A stretch of DNA of 64,000 nucleotides from Frigoribacterium sp. SL97 (GCF_026625765.1 NZ_CP113062.1:1488001-1552000); one strand, 5' to 3'; positions 9,125 through 18,605 are shown, numbered from the stretch's first letter. The notes: generated by a model not told the origin, from the letters alone. Made by a program: numbers and translations.

Positions 9125-9664
9125 TCAGTTGGCGACGGCGCCGACGCGGTCGAGGCCCTCGGCCGCGGCGTCCTCGTCACGCTGACGCGTGTCGTCCTGG
9201 CGGGCGTCCTTCTCGGGGTGGCGGTTCTCGGCGCCGGTCATCCAGGCGAGCTGCTCGAGGCGCTCGAGGATGCTGTGCAGCACGTCGGCCGTCGTGGGGT
9301 CCTCGTCGTCGACGTCGTCGTGGACCGTGCGCATCGTGCCGGTGACGGCGTACATGCGGTCGACGATGAGGTCGACCACCGCGGTGGTCTCGACGGGGCC
9401 CGCGGGGAACTCGGGCAGGCTCGTGCCGCGGGTGACGGTCGAGGTGCGGCCGTCGGGGATCAGGTAGACGGCGCGCATGCGCTCGGCCACCTCGTCGCTG
9501 AACTCGCGGGCCGCGTCGACGATCTCGTCGAGCTGCAGGTGGAGGTCGCGGAAGTTCGAGCCGAGCAGGTTCCAGTGCGCCTGCTTGCCCTGGACGTGCA
9601 GCTCGATGAGGTCGACGAGGACCTTCTGCATGTTGTCGCGGAGTTGGTCGGATCCCTGGAACAT
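9125..9664 (-). CDS. dps: Dps family DNA-starvation/stationary-phase protection ferritin
   Basis: This 179-aa protein is a Dps: the ferroxidase signature QGKQAHWNLLGSNFRDLHLQLDE (quoted in part) at about residues 26-48 carries the inter-subunit His, Asp and Glu ligands. A C-terminal acidic/Gln-rich tail of about 30 residues extends beyond the four-helix bundle. It is expected to form a dodecamer that oxidises Fe2+ with H2O2 and coats DNA. ATG 9664 follows GGGAG with 5-nt spacing. A 9-bp inverted repeat at 9699-9720 lies in its upstream region, either in the leader or as an operator. Confidence 0.93.
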   Translation of the reverse strand: MFQGSDQLRDNMQKVLVDLIELHVQGKQAHWNLLGSNFRDLHLQLDEIVDAAREFSDEVAERMRAVYLIPDGRTSTVTRGTSLPEFPAGPVETTAVVDLIVDRMYAVTGTMRTVHDDVDDEDPTTADVLHSILERLEQLAWMTGAENRHPEKDARQDDTRQRDEDAAAEGLDRVGAVAN

Positions 9665-9698
9665 GATGTCTCCCGTTCGTCGTGGGTTCGTGCGGAGT

Positions 9699-9720
9699 CG
9701 TCGCACCGGTGGGTGCGACG
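9699..9720. promoter_or_regulatory. Inverted repeat upstream of dps
   Basis: CGTCGCACC (9699-9707) and GGTGCGACG (9712-9720) form a perfect 9-bp stem with a 4-nt loop about 35 nt upstream of the dps ATG. It could be a leader hairpin or a repressor site. The rest of the 9665-9993 gap shows no supported gene. Near 9913-9918 a TATGTT-like box may serve the rightward gene at 9994. Confidence 0.4.
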
Positions 9721-9993
9721 TGGACGGTAGACCGTCGGCCCGGGCGACGGCTCAGCCTTCGGGGGACAGCTCGACCGACGACGGGTGGGGACGCCGGGGC
9801 GCGTCGGCCCGAGGGGTCGCCGGCGCCTGCCGTCCCGAGCCGGTCCAGGGGGTCGCTCGCCGCCGTGATCCACTCGTGATCGAGGGTGCTGGAGCCCGGA
9901 CCGTACTGGATGGTATGTTCGCCTGCATCGGCACCGAAGCCGACGCCCGGCCGTGGGTACCCGATCCGTGGCCATGCTCTGAGGGGGGCTGAC

Positions 9994-10368
9994 ATGGCAC
10001 GAGCGGTACCCGGACGCGCCGACCGTCACGGTTTCGACGCGGTCGAGATCACGAGGCTGCGACGAGAGATCGAGAGCGCCTGGGGGGCGTTCGACGACAT
10101 CGAGCAGATGGACTTCGCCCACCGGGTGAGGGTCGTCCACGGGCTGACCGACTCCCTGCCGGACGCGGCGAGCGCGGCGGCCCGCGCGGGGCTCGGGCGA
10201 CTCGCCCTGGCGCTGCTCGACGACGCGTCGGAGTTCCCGCCGCCGTGGGCGTCGATCTGCGGCCGCTGGGACGTCACGCTCGAGATCGCCCGGGCCGCGG
10301 TCGAGTCGATCGCCTGGCCGGAGGGCGAGCCCTGGGGCGAGCTGCCCCTGGTGGGCACCGCCGCCTGA
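9994..10368 (+). CDS. Hypothetical protein
   Basis: This 124-aa soluble, acidic, helix-rich protein has no recognisable catalytic motif. It contains a Trp-rich C-terminal segment (FPPPWASICGRWDVTLEIARAA). The ATG follows a strong GAGGGGGG ribosome site with 5-nt spacing. It stands 19 bp before the alpha/beta hydrolase gene, which carries its own leaderless promoter box. Function unknown. Confidence 0.75.
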   Translation: MARAVPGRADRHGFDAVEITRLRREIESAWGAFDDIEQMDFAHRVRVVHGLTDSLPDAASAAARAGLGRLALALLDDASEFPPPWASICGRWDVTLEIARAAVESIAWPEGEPWGELPLVGTAA

Positions 10369-10375
10369 CGTCGCC

Positions 10376-10381
10376 TAGCGT
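10376..10381 (+). promoter_or_regulatory. -10 box for leaderless hydrolase gene
   Basis: TAGCGT ends 6 nt before the ATG at 10388, placing the predicted transcript start at the start codon. Confidence 0.5.
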
Positions 10382-10387
10382 GGCGGC

Positions 10388-11128
10388 ATGAGCTCCACAC
10401 CGTCGCGTGGCCACGGACGTCGCCGGGTCGGCCTCTGGCGCTTCGTCCGCACGGTCGTGCTCGACTACCGGTACGTCTGGTGGGTGCACCTCGTCCCGCG
10501 GTCGGGCCGGGTGGTGCCGCGTCGCTACCGTGACGGCGACCGTGAGCCCGTCCTGCTGCTGCCCGGCGTCTACGAGACCTGGCGCTTCCTCCGACCCGTG
10601 GCCGACCGGCTGAACGATCGGGGTCACCCGATCGTCGTGGTGCCCGGCATGGGCCACAACCGTCGTCCGATCGCGGCCACCGCCGAGGTGGCCCAACGCA
10701 TCCTCGACGCCCACGACCTGCGGGACGTCGTCGTGCTGGCCCACAGCAAGGGCGGGCTCGTCGGCAAGACCATGATGGTCTCGACCGACGCCGAGCGACG
10801 CATCACCCGCATGGTGACGGTCAACAGTCCCTTCTCGGGGTCGCGCTGGGCGAGGGTGCTGCCGGTCAGGGCGCTGAGGCCCTTCTCGCCCCGGGACGCC
10901 GACCTGTTGCGGCTCGCCGGACAGCGTGAGGCGAACGGGACCATCACGTCGATGGCGTCGCGGTTCGACGCCCACGTCACCGAGGGCAGCGTGCTGCCGG
11001 GGGCCGTCAACCTCGAGTTCCCGGTCGACGGCCACTTCCGGCCGCTGGGCCACGCGCGGTGCGTCGCGATGATCGTGCGCGAGGTCGAGGCCGGAGCGGG
11101 CTCGGCGGCGTCGGCCGAGGCGTCCTAG
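10388..11128 (+). CDS. Alpha/beta hydrolase (lipase-like)
   Basis: This 246-aa protein has the oxyanion-hole region VLLLPGVYETW near residue 55 and the nucleophile elbow AHSKGG near 119-124 (Ser as nucleophile). A late His in VDGHFRPLG (about 219) completes a likely triad. The N-terminus is basic with an aromatic WRFVRTVVLDYRYVWW stretch that may associate with the membrane. Such proteins are usually annotated as esterase/lipase; substrate is unknown. Its TAG stop overlaps the stop of the convergent neighbour by 4 nt, the two genes sharing one CTAG. Confidence 0.82.
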   Translation: MSSTPSRGHGRRRVGLWRFVRTVVLDYRYVWWVHLVPRSGRVVPRRYRDGDREPVLLLPGVYETWRFLRPVADRLNDRGHPIVVVPGMGHNRRPIAATAEVAQRILDAHDLRDVVVLAHSKGGLVGKTMMVSTDAERRITRMVTVNSPFSGSRWARVLPVRALRPFSPRDADLLRLAGQREANGTITSMASRFDAHVTEGSVLPGAVNLEFPVDGHFRPLGHARCVAMIVREVEAGAGSAASAEAS

Positions 11129-12081
11129 CCCTCCACCCAGCCGAGCGCCCGCAAGGTCTCGTGGGGCCGTTCGACGTGGGCGAAGTGCCCGCAGTCGGCG
11201 AGCAGGGTCGTCCGGGCGTGCCGCACGACGCCGGCCAGGCGGTCGAGGTCGGACGACCGGGCGAAGACGTCGTCGGCTCCGCTGACGGCGGCGACGTCGC
11301 AGTCGATGCCTCGCCACCGGGTCGCGTCGTACCCCTGCCCCGACCTCGAGGCCGCCAGGAAGCCCCGGGGCCTGAGCTCGGCCACGAACGCCTCGAGCAC
11401 CGAGCGCGGGACGCGGTCGACGTGGCGGAACACGGGCGACGACAGCGCTCGCAGCAGTCCGATGCGGGCCGCGCCGCGCAAGAGGGACGCGGAGGCGCGG
11501 GGCAGCACCCCGAACGCCGCACGCAGCAGCGTGAAGGCCGGCAACCGAACGAGGCCCCGCACCGGGTGCGTCACGGCGTCGATCGCCGAGAAGGACGTGG
11601 CCGACACGACCGAGACGCTGAGCACCAGGTCGGGTCGGACGGCGGCCAGGTGCAGGGCGACGAACGCGCCCATCGAGTGTCCGACGAGGTCGAACTCGGT
11701 GACGCCCAGCGCCTCGGCGACCTCGACCACCACGGCGGCGGCCGACTCGACGTCGAGGCCCGGGTCCGGCTCGGGCGAGGCGCCCCACCCCGGCAGGTCG
11801 ATCAGCACCGGGCGGGAGACGACCGCGTCCACCTCGCGGGCGGCCTGCAGCAGGGGGGTCCACGTCGTCCACGAACCAGCCGCCCCGTGCAGCAGGACGG
11901 TCGCCCGGCGGCGCGAGGACCGGTCGGCCGACGCCGTCGCGTGGTGCACGACCGTCCGGCCGTGTGCCGTCTCGATCGTCGAGCGGGTGAGCCCGAGGGC
12001 ACCGGGCTCGGTGACCAGCGCGAACGGGGCGTAGCGGTCGAGGGTCGGGTCGGCCACCCCTGTCGCCCGGCCCCGTCGCAT
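11125..12081 (-). CDS. Alpha/beta fold hydrolase
   Basis: This 318-aa protein shows the canonical lid-type alpha/beta hydrolase features: VLLHGAAGSWTTW (oxyanion region, about residues 53-65), VGHSMGAF (nucleophile Ser, about 128), a central cap domain, Asp in SGADDVF near 268 and His in CGHFAHVERP near 296. The enzyme class is clear, the substrate not. ATG 12081 is preceded by TAGCAT with 6-nt spacing, so the mRNA is probably leaderless. The frame overlaps its convergent neighbour by 4 nt. Confidence 0.88.
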   Translation of the reverse strand: MRRGRATGVADPTLDRYAPFALVTEPGALGLTRSTIETAHGRTVVHHATASADRSSRRRATVLLHGAAGSWTTWTPLLQAAREVDAVVSRPVLIDLPGWGASPEPDPGLDVESAAAVVVEVAEALGVTEFDLVGHSMGAFVALHLAAVRPDLVLSVSVVSATSFSAIDAVTHPVRGLVRLPAFTLLRAAFGVLPRASASLLRGAARIGLLRALSSPVFRHVDRVPRSVLEAFVAELRPRGFLAASRSGQGYDATRWRGIDCDVAAVSGADDVFARSSDLDRLAGVVRHARTTLLADCGHFAHVERPHETLRALGWVEG

Positions 12082-12087
12082 CGTCGG

Positions 12088-12093
12088 ATGCTA
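12088..12093 (-). promoter_or_regulatory. -10 box for leaderless hydrolase gene
   Basis: On the minus strand TAGCAT ends 6 nt before the ATG at 12081. It overlaps the 3' end of the FUSC gene. Confidence 0.5.
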
Positions 12094-13167
12094 CCCGATG
12101 ATCTCCTCGCGCACGCGGCGCAGGTCCTCGAGCAGCGACCCGACCAGCACCCAGTTGGCCGGGTCGGGGCGCAGCACGCTCACCGGCGACGTGAGCGCCG
12201 GGCCGTCGTCGTGCCCGGTGCCCGTCGCGGGACCGCCCGTGGCGTCGGGGAGGCGGGAGGCGCGCCCGGCCGGCAGCGCCTCCTCGGTGGTCCGCGCCAG
12301 CAGGCGCACGTCGTGGGCGGCTCGTCGGAGGTCTTCGGCGATGCTCTGCACCACGGGGTCGTCTGACAGCCCGGGGTCGTAGTTGTCGTGGACCGACCGC
12401 ACCATGCCCACCACCCGGTTGACGAGCACGCTGAGGCGCCGCAGCAGCGCCGCGTCGGCCTCGAGGACGCTGCGGTTGCGGCTCGCACGGGGGTTGAGCT
12501 GGAGGCTCTCCTCGCCCGCGGTGACCGCGTCGACCGCCCGGGCCTGGGCCACCCTGAGCTCGCGGGCCCTGGTCAGGCCCGTGGCGAGCCGCGACCCGTC
12601 GACCGGGTCGTCGAGCACGGCGGCGGTCTCGTCGAGCACGGACGCGATGTCGCGCGCGAGCCGTCCGACGGCGAGGTGCGCGGGGGCGAGGGCGACGGGA
12701 GGCACGATCAACGCGTTGATCGCGAGCGCGATGGCCGCACCGATGATCGTCTCGAGCACCCGGTCGAGCGCGTAGTCGGGGGTCTGGGCGCCGATCGCCA
12801 ACACGAGCATCGCCGAGATCGGCACCTGGTTCGCCGAGCTCGGCGTGAGCCGGAAGGCCCAGGCCACGAGCAGGCTCACCACGACGATCGCCAGCACGAT
12901 CCAGGTCGCGTCGCCGAACAGCTGGCCGGCCGCGAAGGCGATGAGCACGCCGGCGATGACGCCGACGCTGCGCTCGAGGCCGCGCACGAACGACTGGTTG
13001 ACGCTCGGCAGCACCACGAGCAGGGCCGCGATCGCGGCGAAGAGCGGCAGGGGCTGCTGCAACAGGGCCACCGAGGCGAACCAGGCCGCCATCACCGCGA
13101 CGCTCGTCTTCACCACCTGGAGCAGGGGCGTGCGCTTCGTCTGCCGGATGCGCGAGACGACCTTCAC
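12091..13167 (-). CDS. FUSC family / aromatic acid exporter-like membrane protein
   Basis: This 358-aa protein has about six N-terminal membrane segments (residues 15-165), including VVKTSVAVMAAWFASVALLQ and ISAMLVLAIGAQT, followed by a cytoplasmic helical domain of about 190 residues. This half-size layout fits FUSC/ArAE proteins, which are linked to efflux of aromatic acids or other organic anions and usually act as dimers. Start GTG 13167 has GGAGGGC just upstream and a TACCCT box 7 nt before it. The stop lies 9 bp before the hydrolase gene. Confidence 0.85.
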   Translation of the reverse strand: MKVVSRIRQTKRTPLLQVVKTSVAVMAAWFASVALLQQPLPLFAAIAALLVVLPSVNQSFVRGLERSVGVIAGVLIAFAAGQLFGDATWIVLAIVVVSLLVAWAFRLTPSSANQVPISAMLVLAIGAQTPDYALDRVLETIIGAAIALAINALIVPPVALAPAHLAVGRLARDIASVLDETAAVLDDPVDGSRLATGLTRARELRVAQARAVDAVTAGEESLQLNPRASRNRSVLEADAALLRRLSVLVNRVVGMVRSVHDNYDPGLSDDPVVQSIAEDLRRAAHDVRLLARTTEEALPAGRASRLPDATGGPATGTGHDDGPALTSPVSVLRPDPANWVLVGSLLEDLRRVREEIIG

Positions 13168-13286
13168 GCCCTCCAGGGTAGACGGGGAGGCGCCGCCCGC
13201 GTCGCGACGTCGCGACAGGTCACGAAACGGTCACCCCGCCCGCGCCTCCCCACCGATCGGTCCGGCTGCTGGTTGACTGCCTCCTC

Positions 13287-14483
13287 GTGTGGCCCAACTC
13301 CGCCGAGGTGCTCCCCGCCGCGTTCGCGAACTCGGGGCTGACCGTCGTCGCCTTCCGACCCCACTCGGTCGAGCCCTCGGGCGCCGGGTTCCTCTACGGC
13401 TACGAGGTCGACACGGTCGACCCGGTCGGCGCGACCTCGACCGTGCTGACCTTCATCGACACCGACACCCGGGCCGCCGACGAGTCCTCGGTGCTCACCC
13501 GCGACCCGACCACCGGTCAGCCGCTCGCCGTCTGGGCCTACCCGGCCGACCCGATGCTGCCGGCGCTCGCCGGGGCCACGTATCCCGACCGGGTGGCCGA
13601 CGCGCTCGCGGCGCTCGGCGTCGTCGTCACCGAACCGCGGCTGAGCGTCGCGGCGTACCGACCCGGCAAGCGCGCCGTCATCCGACTCGACGCCGCCGAG
13701 ACCACCGTCTTCCTCAAGGTGGTCCGCCCCGACCGGGTGGCACCGATCGTCGCCCTGCACGAGGCGTTCCGGGCGCAGGGGCTGCCGGTGCCCGCCGTGC
13801 TCGCCTCGCGGGCGGACGGCCTGCTCGTCCTCGAACGCGTCCCGGGGGTGCCGGCCGGGCAGCGCGTCGTCGAGCTCGTCGACGACCCGCGGTTCGTCGA
13901 GCAGATGGTCGACCTCGGGACGCGCATCGCCCGCGTCGACGTGGTGGCGCGGGCGCAGTCCGACGCCCTCGACCACGGAGCCTGGCACCGCTCGACGCTG
14001 CGCGCCGCGCTGCCCGACCGGGCGACCGAGATCGACGGCCTCTACGACGAGATCGACCGGCGCCGCGCCTCCTCCGCCTCGGACGCCCTCGCCGTGATCC
14101 ACGGCGACCTGCACCTCGAGCAGCTCTTCGTGCACCCGTCCGAGCCGTGGCGGGTCACCGGTCTGCTCGACGTCGACACCGCGGGGCTCGGGCACCCGGC
14201 GCGCGACGCGGCGGCCCTCGTCGCCCATCTGGTCGTGACGGGACAGTGGCACCGGGGCAACGGCGACGAGGCCGAGGCCCGGGCCTGCGAACGCCTCGCC
14301 GACGACGTGACGCGCGCCTGGGTCGAACGCCTGCCCGGCCTGGCCGACCGGCTCGCGCCGGGCGTCGCGTCGCAGCTGCTCGCCCACGCCGGCGGACAGG
14401 CCACGCTCGGCACCGACACGGGCCGCCGCAAGGCCGTCCAGCTGATCGGTGCCGCCGCGGGCACCCTCGCCCGCCCCGCCTGA
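13287..14483 (+). CDS. Phosphotransferase family (aminoglycoside/choline kinase-like)
   Basis: This 398-aa protein has the APH fold in its second half: catalytic loop VIHGDLHLEQLFV near residue 270 (Asp as base) and metal-binding GLLDVDTAGLGHPARD near 292-307. The first about 120 residues form an extra N-terminal domain not seen in antibiotic kinases. It is a small-molecule kinase of unknown substrate, more likely metabolic than a resistance enzyme. Start is GTG 13287. The short gap to the FAD-Rieske gene contains TACCGT at 14550-14555, so that gene may have its own promoter. Confidence 0.82.
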   Translation: MWPNSAEVLPAAFANSGLTVVAFRPHSVEPSGAGFLYGYEVDTVDPVGATSTVLTFIDTDTRAADESSVLTRDPTTGQPLAVWAYPADPMLPALAGATYPDRVADALAALGVVVTEPRLSVAAYRPGKRAVIRLDAAETTVFLKVVRPDRVAPIVALHEAFRAQGLPVPAVLASRADGLLVLERVPGVPAGQRVVELVDDPRFVEQMVDLGTRIARVDVVARAQSDALDHGAWHRSTLRAALPDRATEIDGLYDEIDRRRASSASDALAVIHGDLHLEQLFVHPSEPWRVTGLLDVDTAGLGHPARDAAALVAHLVVTGQWHRGNGDEAEARACERLADDVTRAWVERLPGLADRLAPGVASQLLAHAGGQATLGTDTGRRKAVQLIGAAAGTLARPA

Positions 14484-14592
14484 CCGCCCGCCCCTCCGCC
14501 GCCCACCCACGGACGGGTCCGCCGCGCACCCACGGACGGGCCGACGGGCCTACCGTGGCGCGCAGCACCCACCCGCGCACCCGGAGGCCCCC

Positions 14593-16065
14593 ATGCCGTC
14601 ACCCTGGCTCGACGCCGCTCCCGACGTCACCACCGACAGGATCGACCCCGAGACCGTCTACGACGACGTGATCGTCGGCGGGGGCCTGACCGGACTCGTC
14701 ACCGCCTTGTTGTTCGCGCGTCGCGGTCACCGGGTCGCCGTCCTGGAGGCGCGCACGGTGGGCAACGTCGCGAGCGGCAGCGGGTCCGCGTCGATGTCGC
14801 TGCTGCAGGGCAGGCAGCTCCAGCGCATCCGCACGAACACGTACCAGAGCGTCGTCGACGCCTACGTCGCGGCCAACCGGGCGGGCTTCGACTGGATGGT
14901 CGACTACCTCGACGAGGCCGGCGTCGAGGTCGAGCGCCGGGACGCCTTCAGCTACGCGACGACCCGGGCCGGGATCGCCACGGTCGACGACGAGTACCTC
15001 GTCGCGAGGAAGGCCGGCCTCCCCGTCGTCAAGGAGTTCGGCCTCGACCTCCCGTTCGGCACGACCGGCGGACTCCGGTTGCCCGACCAGGCGCAGTTCG
15101 ACCCCGTGCAGGCGATCGTCGCGCTCGTGGCGGACGTCCGGGCGCTCGGTGGCGTCGTCGTCGAGGGGGTGCGCGTCACCGGCATCGACGCGACGAACCC
15201 GACGGTGACCCACAGCGACGGTCCCGACGTCCGCGGCCGCCGCGTGCACGTCACGACGGGCAGCCCCGTGCTCGACCGCGGCCTCTACTTCGCCAAGCTC
15301 CGCAGCGAGCGCTCCTACGGCCTGGCCTTCGAGGGCGTCGACGACCTGCCGGACGGCATGTACCAGGCGGTCGACGGTCCCACCCGGTCGTTCTCCGCGG
15401 TGGGCGACCGCCTCGTGACCGGCGGCAACCGGCACCCGGTGGGTCGCGCCTCCTCGACGATCGCGATGGTCGACGACCTCGCCGAGTGGACGACGCGCCA
15501 CTGGCCGGGTGCGCGGCCGACCCACTCGTGGAGCGGTCAGGACTACGGCACGCCGCACCACGTGCCGTTCGTCGGCTGGCTGCCGCGGGGTCGGGGTCGG
15601 ATCTACCTCGCGACCGGGTACGAGCACTGGGGGCTGACGAACGCGGTCCAGGCCGCGATGACCCTCGTGTCGGACGTGCTCGGCGACCCGCAGCCCTGGA
15701 TGACCACGCTGCACGGGCGGGTCACGACGCCGATCGCCATCGCGTCGGGGATCGGCATCAACGCGGCCGACGCGTGGTGGGCGGCCAAGGGCTGGGCCGG
15801 GGCGATGACCCGCCGTCTGGTCGCCGTCGCACCCGCCGAGGGCCAGGGCGAGGTGGGCCGGTCGGGCGGCTTCGCCCCCGTCGCGCGCTCGACCGTCGAC
15901 GGCGAGGTGTGCACCGTCTCGGCGATCTGCCCGCACCTCGTCGGGATCGTCACCTGGAACGACTCCGAACGGTCGTGGGATTGCCCGCTGCACGGGTCGC
16001 GGTTCGCCGCCGACGGCAGCGTGCTCGAGGGGCCGGCGACCCGCGGCCTGCGTCGTCGCGGCTGA
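14593..16065 (+). CDS. FAD-dependent oxidoreductase with C-terminal Rieske [2Fe-2S] domain
   Basis: This 490-aa two-domain protein begins with a DAO-type FAD domain (DDVIVGGGLTGLVTALLFARRG, quoted in part, at residues 19-40). It ends with a Rieske domain whose ligands are C-P-H near 446-448 and C-P-L-H near 464-467. Fusions of this kind are widespread in actinobacteria and are predicted to oxidise amino compounds or sugars while passing electrons through the cluster; the real substrate is not known. ATG 14593 follows GGAGG with good spacing. The frame remains open upstream to 14449, but that part lacks a ribosome site and overlaps the kinase gene. Confidence 0.9.
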   Translation: MPSPWLDAAPDVTTDRIDPETVYDDVIVGGGLTGLVTALLFARRGHRVAVLEARTVGNVASGSGSASMSLLQGRQLQRIRTNTYQSVVDAYVAANRAGFDWMVDYLDEAGVEVERRDAFSYATTRAGIATVDDEYLVARKAGLPVVKEFGLDLPFGTTGGLRLPDQAQFDPVQAIVALVADVRALGGVVVEGVRVTGIDATNPTVTHSDGPDVRGRRVHVTTGSPVLDRGLYFAKLRSERSYGLAFEGVDDLPDGMYQAVDGPTRSFSAVGDRLVTGGNRHPVGRASSTIAMVDDLAEWTTRHWPGARPTHSWSGQDYGTPHHVPFVGWLPRGRGRIYLATGYEHWGLTNAVQAAMTLVSDVLGDPQPWMTTLHGRVTTPIAIASGIGINAADAWWAAKGWAGAMTRRLVAVAPAEGQGEVGRSGGFAPVARSTVDGEVCTVSAICPHLVGIVTWNDSERSWDCPLHGSRFAADGSVLEGPATRGLRRRG

Positions 16066-16445
16066 CGCGCCGCCGGCCCGTCGCCACCTGGCCCCGAGAC
16101 ACGAGGAGGCGCTGGTGGCGTACCGGCGCGTCGTACGCGTAAACTGTCCCCAGCTTCACCGCCCGGGTGTTCTCCGGTCCGCGCCTCCTCCGGTGCGAGT
16201 CGACACCTCGGCGTGACGGGGCTTCGGGGCACGTGCCGTCGTCGGACTGCCCGCCACGAAGGTCGCCCGTCGCGAAGCCGGTACAGCTGTCCATCGCGCG
16301 GCACCCCGCCCCGCACGCATCCGGCGCGACCCTCTCGGTCGTCGTCCGTCCGGGTCGCCGAGCCTCTCGGCGTCTCGCGCAGCACCCTCCGCCGACACGG
16401 CGGCACAGCACCGTCGACGTCCCGCGTCGACCACGAGGAGGAGCC
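16066..16445. other. Gene-free 380-bp leader region of the SNF2 helicase
   Basis: No supported gene lies here. A TAAACT box at 16140-16145 could start a transcript near 16152, giving an unusually long leader of about 290 nt. Two inverted copies of the window-wide 9-mer are present (AGGAGGCGC 16104-16112 and GCGCCTCCT 16181-16189). Small hairpins such as CCGAGCCTCTCGG near 16357 also occur. Confidence 0.5.
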
Positions 16446-18578
16446 TTGGCTCGACCAGGCCAGCGTCAATCGGGTGGTACCCGCACCGCCCAGCGTCCGA
16501 ACCGTCGCCGCGAGGTCGACAACGACGGGCTGATCCCCGTCCTCGCCCGTGCGGTGCGTGAGGTCGAGGCCGCCGCGCAACGCGGTCAGGTGAAGCCCTC
16601 GAGCCGCACCAAGTTCCAGGTCATCGCCCTGCTCATGCGCGAGGAACGCGCCCGGGTCAAGGTCGACAAGGCCATCAGCGAGTCCGAGCGCGCCGAGCAG
16701 ATGAAGCGCCTCGACGGCGTCGCCCAGATCCTGGCCAAGACCGCCGCCCGCGACACGTCGCTGATCACCCTGCTGGGCGACGCGGCCACGGTCAGCGAGG
16801 CCGCCAAGACGCTCAAGCGCGACATGCAGATGTCGGCCGGGCTCGAGCTCGAGCCCGAGCAGCAGATCATCGTCACCGAGGCGGCGCCGGTCGCGCCGAC
16901 CTCGGAGCGACAGGTCGTCCCGCAGTCGGTCATCTCGCGGCAGCTGGCGAACCCGTTCCTGCCGCCCGACTTCGCGCTCGCCGAGGTCGCCCGCGAGGCG
17001 CACCCGCGCCGGCTCGCGAACTGGGAGCTCTTCGGCCCCCTGTTCAAGTCCTTCGAGTACGGCGCCGGGGGAGGCTCGGCCTGCATGCCGCTGCCCGAGC
17101 CCACCACGGTCGATGCCCCCGCGGGCGCCACCCTGATGCACCACCAGGCGCAGCTCGTCGAGTCCGCCCGCCAGGGCCACCGCACCTACCTGCTCGCCGA
17201 CGAGCCCGGCCTCGGCAAGACCGCCCAGGCCCTGCTCGCCGCCCAGGCGGCCGCGGCGTACCCGCTGCTCGTGGTCGTGCCGAACGTCGTCAAGACGAAC
17301 TGGGCCCGCGAGGTCCAGCTGTGGACGCCGACGCGCACGGCGACCGTCATCCACGGCGACGGCGAGAAGCTCGACGCCTTCGCCGACGTGGTCATCGTCA
17401 ACTACGAGGTGCTCGACCGTCACGTCGGCTGGCTCGGCGAGCTCGGCTTCAAGGGCATGATCGTCGACGAGGCCCACTTCATCAAGAACAAAGAATCGCA
17501 GCGGTCGCGGCACGTGCTGCAGCTCGCCCAGCGCATCCGCTCGCGCACCGCCCACCCGCTGCTCATGGCGCTGACCGGCACCCCGTTGATCAACGACATC
17601 GAGGACTTCCGCGCCATCTGGGAGTTCCTCGGCTGGATCGGCGACAAGAAGCCCGCCGCCGAGTTGATGGAGCGCCTCGAAGAGGTCGGCCTGACCCCCG
17701 CCGACCCCGGGTTCTTCTCGTCGGCGCGCGAGATCGTGATCGACCTCGGCATCGTCCGTCGCAAGAAGGTCGACGTCGCCTCCGACATCCCCGCCCGCCG
17801 CATCGCCGACCTTCCGGTCGAGCTCGACGACGAGGTGGGCCGGTCCATCCGCGACGCCGAACGCGAGCTGGCCCGCCGCATGGTGCAGAAGTACCGCACC
17901 GCGCTCACCACCCGCACGTCCGGCGTCCGCGTCGAGGGCATCGATCACGACCTCGTCCGCCAGGTCGCCAAGTGGGAGCTCGAGGACGCCAGCGCGTCGA
18001 GCACGGGTGAGAACGTCTTCAGCATGGTGCGCCGCATCGGTCAGGCCAAGGCCGGCCTGGCCGCCGACTACACCGCCCAGCTCGCCCGCAACGTCGGCAA
18101 GGTGGTGTTCTTCGCCAAGCACATCGACGTCATGGACGTCGCCGAGGCCACCTTCGCCAAGCGGGGCATCAAGTACTCCTCGATCCGCGGCGACCAGACC
18201 CCGGCCGTCCGTCAGCGCCAGATCGACGCCTTCGTGAACGACCCCGAGGTCGAGGTCGTCGTCTGTTCGCTGACCGCGGCCGGCGTGGGGCTCAACCTGC
18301 AGGTCGCCTCGAACGTCGTGCTGGCCGAGTTGTCGTGGACGGACGCCGAGCAGACGCAGGCCATCGACCGCGTGCACCGCATCGGCCAGGCCGAGCCGGT
18401 CACGGCGTGGCGCGTCATCGCGGCGCAGACGATCGACACGAAGATCGCCGAGCTGATCGACAGCAAGGCCGGCCTCGCCGCCCGGGCACTCGACGGCGAC
18501 GACTCCGAGGTCGTCGACTCCGTCGACGTGCAGCTCTCGGCCCTCGTCGCCCTGCTCACCGAGGCCCTCGAAGCCTGA
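16446..18578 (+). CDS. SNF2-family DEAD/DEAH helicase
   Basis: This 710-aa ATPase has an N-terminal helical region of about 230 residues, then a SNF2 RecA pair. Motif I is DEPGLGKTAQ (about 250-259), motif II is VDEAHFIKN (about 339-347), motif III is ALTGTP, and motif VI is IDRVHRIGQ near 638-646. The HARP/SMARCAL1-like core suggests a dsDNA translocase that remodels or anneals DNA. TTG 16446, preceded by GAGGAGG at optimal distance, is chosen because the frame upstream lacks conserved sequence. Nothing beside it suggests a restriction or defence system. Confidence 0.88.
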   Translation: MARPGQRQSGGTRTAQRPNRRREVDNDGLIPVLARAVREVEAAAQRGQVKPSSRTKFQVIALLMREERARVKVDKAISESERAEQMKRLDGVAQILAKTAARDTSLITLLGDAATVSEAAKTLKRDMQMSAGLELEPEQQIIVTEAAPVAPTSERQVVPQSVISRQLANPFLPPDFALAEVAREAHPRRLANWELFGPLFKSFEYGAGGGSACMPLPEPTTVDAPAGATLMHHQAQLVESARQGHRTYLLADEPGLGKTAQALLAAQAAAAYPLLVVVPNVVKTNWAREVQLWTPTRTATVIHGDGEKLDAFADVVIVNYEVLDRHVGWLGELGFKGMIVDEAHFIKNKESQRSRHVLQLAQRIRSRTAHPLLMALTGTPLINDIEDFRAIWEFLGWIGDKKPAAELMERLEEVGLTPADPGFFSSAREIVIDLGIVRRKKVDVASDIPARRIADLPVELDDEVGRSIRDAERELARRMVQKYRTALTTRTSGVRVEGIDHDLVRQVAKWELEDASASSTGENVFSMVRRIGQAKAGLAADYTAQLARNVGKVVFFAKHIDVMDVAEATFAKRGIKYSSIRGDQTPAVRQRQIDAFVNDPEVEVVVCSLTAAGVGLNLQVASNVVLAELSWTDAEQTQAIDRVHRIGQAEPVTAWRVIAAQTIDTKIAELIDSKAGLAARALDGDDSEVVDSVDVQLSALVALLTEALEA

Positions 18579-18605
18579 CCCGCCCTCACCGCGCTGCACC
18601 TCGAC

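Noticed and set aside
13287..14483. Aminoglycoside resistance gene
   Set aside because: Only the general APH-fold motifs are present, with an extra N-terminal domain and no resistance context; a metabolic kinase is more likely.
14449..14592. N-terminal extension of the FAD-Rieske protein
   Set aside because: Pro/Ala/Arg-rich, overlaps the kinase gene, and a good ribosome site precedes ATG 14593.
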